Position numbers and translations under genes: made by a program. The notes beneath the pieces were generated by a model, which saw only the letters and a program-made list of their open reading frames with translations, did not search any database and was not told the DNA's origin. This document shows, piece after piece, positions 61,787 to 64,000 of a DNA stretch of 64,000 nt (its first letter is position 1; every line of letters begins with the position of its first letter). The DNA is taken from the NCBI RefSeq assembly GCF_029784165.1, contig NC_073695.1, forward strand, positions 11,383,786 through 11,447,785. Direction: 5' to 3'. This stretch comes from Wyeomyia smithii. Taxonomy: Eukaryota > Arthropoda > Insecta > Diptera > Culicidae.

Positions 61787-64000
61787 ATGGTATTTTGTTC
61801 AAACGCAGCTTGGTTATGAATGGTGTTGAATTCTTTCGAACAAGTGACATATCCAAACTAGATTCCAAACAAAATTCCATTCGAATTTGCATGTACTATT
61901 TTTTGTCAGCTGTTTAATTTAGAAAATGTATCGGCACGGAATAATTCTACCAGAAGCTTGATGGATCCGAACAAAAATAAATAAACGTATTCCACGTTGA
62001 CCTTCACCCTTCTGTTGACAAACAAGAAACCGCTAGGAAGATGACGAACGCACCGGCGAATACCAACGGTCGTGAATACAAGCGAGCACTCTATCAGTCA
62101 GTACACACCCCCATATCCACTACAGCCCAGGTCTATCATGTCGTAGACAGACAAAAGGGGTACGCAATGAAGAGCACCGGCCAATGAACCAGTTTTTTAC
62201 TCTTTTTTCTCAATGCCAATCCCACGACACGAGCAAGCCATCCGTAAGCTAATCATTCCCCGTTTTCTTCAATGTCAACACCAAAAGTTTGAAAGGACAC
62301 TGCCGAGCGGGCGCACACATATTCCGGGTCGTCAACCTGTGGCGACGCGACCGCCGTGTGATTTCGAACGTGATATTTGCACTTTGTCTAACATCAGCTT
62401 CTGATTGTTTTTTTTTTTTTTTTGGCTCTCTAAATCAGCCAAACGATCCGAACAGCTGCGGGGCTTTTTTGCGTCGCTGTGGGATTCAGATGTAAGTGGA
62501 TTTTACTTAGTAGTAGTGGAAAAATTATCATTTTTTCAAACCACTAGAATAGCTAGTACAGTTTTGATCCCAACATCAGAAAAACTGATATGAGCTCATT
62601 TTGGTGAGTTTATTCTAGAAATCGGTCGCGCACGAAAACAAACCTCCCAACCCACGAGGCGATATGAGATAATTTCTCGAAACCCATTCGGTTTTACATT
62701 ACGCTGACTTATTGAAACCGGCCAAAAAGCCGGCTATTAGGATATTACCGGGAGGCGACTTACTGCTGGTGCTGTTTCGCATTAAAGTCTTTTTACTGAA
62801 GAGAATGTGTGCAATAAATTCGACTCGCCGTGCGGCGCACAGATAATGCAGAGAATCTCGTCGCTCGGTTTTCTGTTATCCATTCGCGCAAAATGGTGTG
62901 GCGCCGTCGCCGTCATCTCCACCGCCGGTAGAGATGCGATTAAAAGACATTGTTTTTCTTCCACGGACGCCCGTGTCTCAGCCTGTGTGCTATACCGGGT
63001 GCGCGACGGTGTAATTTTAGCCTACACTCGTACACGGAAATTCACGGAAGCTATTCGGGGTGATTATATTTAGGACTGCCGCTGCAACATTGCGCAGCTG
63101 GTGATTTAATTGTCGCATATTTTTCTGTTGTGAAAATTTTGGTTGTCTATTAGTAACGGAGAAGGTTCCACCAAAAAACAGTTGATGGTCTCACGCAGTT
63201 TTGGGTCAATCTGATACGATTTGAGTGACCCACTTTTCTATTTTTGGAGGCAAGTGGTGCCTTAGAAGAAGGTTCCGGCCCGATCGTTCCGAAATCCGGA
63301 ATAAAAGTGGCGATTTCTTAGAGAGCTCCTTTTTGTGACTATTCAATTATTGTTCCAATTAATTTAATATTGTGCATTGAAATTATCTTGGTTCATATGT
63401 CTAACTGTATTTTTCGAATTCTTAAGGTTTTGAATGCCTGTTTTTTATCAATCATTTTAGCGGACGCTTTCAGGCGCATTCAAACTTACTCTTATAGCGG
63501 AACATTTATTAGAGATTTTGTGTGCGCTATTATGATTGTGCCCAGTATGACTATTGCTATTTCGAACTTAGATTGGACTTTTAAAATTCCGTTTCAAACA
63601 AACGAGAAATAAATCTATGAAATATCAGAAATGGGTTCTCGAGCATTCAATAACATCTTGCTACAACTCTCCTTACCTCATCATTACTAGCCAGAATTTC
63701 CGGTGCGCAGTTTGATAAAAGACAAATGTGTCACTTTGTTTTTGTAGAAAGGAGCATGATGACGCGAAATCGAAGGGGACAGCCGACGAATTCATCTCGA
63801 CAGCCGTCCAAATGGCTGGAGGGAACAACAACAATGAAGGTTTTCCTTCCAGTAGGTGCGTGACTTCTCGCTTCAGTTTATCCTCCGGCTGCCAGGCCGG
63901 AGAGAAGATGCGTTCTGCGCTTCTTCAGACGTACGTACCTTTAGGGTGTTCGTGCGGGCGCTGTTTATCGCCCATATTGACAGGACCAGATTAAGTGGAT
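61787..64000. other. Non-coding or unassigned right flank
   Basis: 62220-63100 is GC-richer with a 15-T run at 62408-62422. Open frames of up to 88 codons (62807-63073 and 63728-63994, both +) match nothing I recognise. The latter begins in a frame without a clear start context and could be an exon, but no splice-linked partner is visible. The missing S6K first exon was not found on the minus strand. Confidence 0.35.

Noticed and set aside
62807..63073. Possible coding exon of 88 codons
   Set aside because: No recognised domain, no splice partner and no similarity that I could name; composition alone is not enough.

Overview
The window looks like nuclear DNA from a dipteran, most probably a culicine mosquito. 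Three protein genes have clear insect orthologues and short introns, and the rest is AT-rich and dense in mosquito-type mobile elements: I, R1, CR1/Jockey and RTE LINEs, tRNA-derived SINEs, a DD37E mariner and many MITEs. The species call is inference; no search could be run.

Layout. 1-7.5 kb holds a nearly full-length but inactivated I-clade LINE with a 12-bp target-site duplication (TSD). 8-19.7 kb is a graveyard of LINE fragments and a diverged dispersed repeat. 19.7-26.2 kb is one nested stack: an RTE LINE split by a 4.4-kb insertion that contains a DD37E mariner, a transposase-like reading frame, a 2.3-kb terminal-inverted-repeat (TIR) element with a 6-bp TSD sitting inside that frame, and a hAT MITE and SINEs inside the TIR element. 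26.8-30 kb is an R1-type LINE broken by a 2.2-kb Mutator-like element with TIRs of about 337 bp and a perfect 9-bp TSD. 33.7-37.7 kb holds a MITE family in several nested copies, a foldback and a four-unit tandem repeat.

The gene-bearing core is 39.9-54.7 kb. It contains Bre1 (E3 ligase for histone H2B, 5 coding exons, 982 aa, + strand), a convergent tektin gene (3 exons, 419 aa, - strand, one intron of only 37 nt), and the ribosomal protein S6 kinase gene S6K (8 coding exons seen, 521 codons, - strand, first coding exon not found). A 2-kb CT/TA low-complexity block lies between tektin and S6K. 54.7-64 kb is S6K intron or upstream DNA with MITEs, SINEs and a long hairpin.

The three genes serve unrelated processes (chromatin ubiquitination, ciliary/flagellar microtubules, TOR growth signalling) and show no sign of operating together. 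No LTR retrotransposon, rRNA, functional tRNA or CRISPR array was recognised. The best candidates for something undescribed are the 22998-25282 element with its TTTTTCCCG subterminal arrays, the long-TIR element at 27162-29362, and the 180-bp hairpin insert near 56.7 kb.
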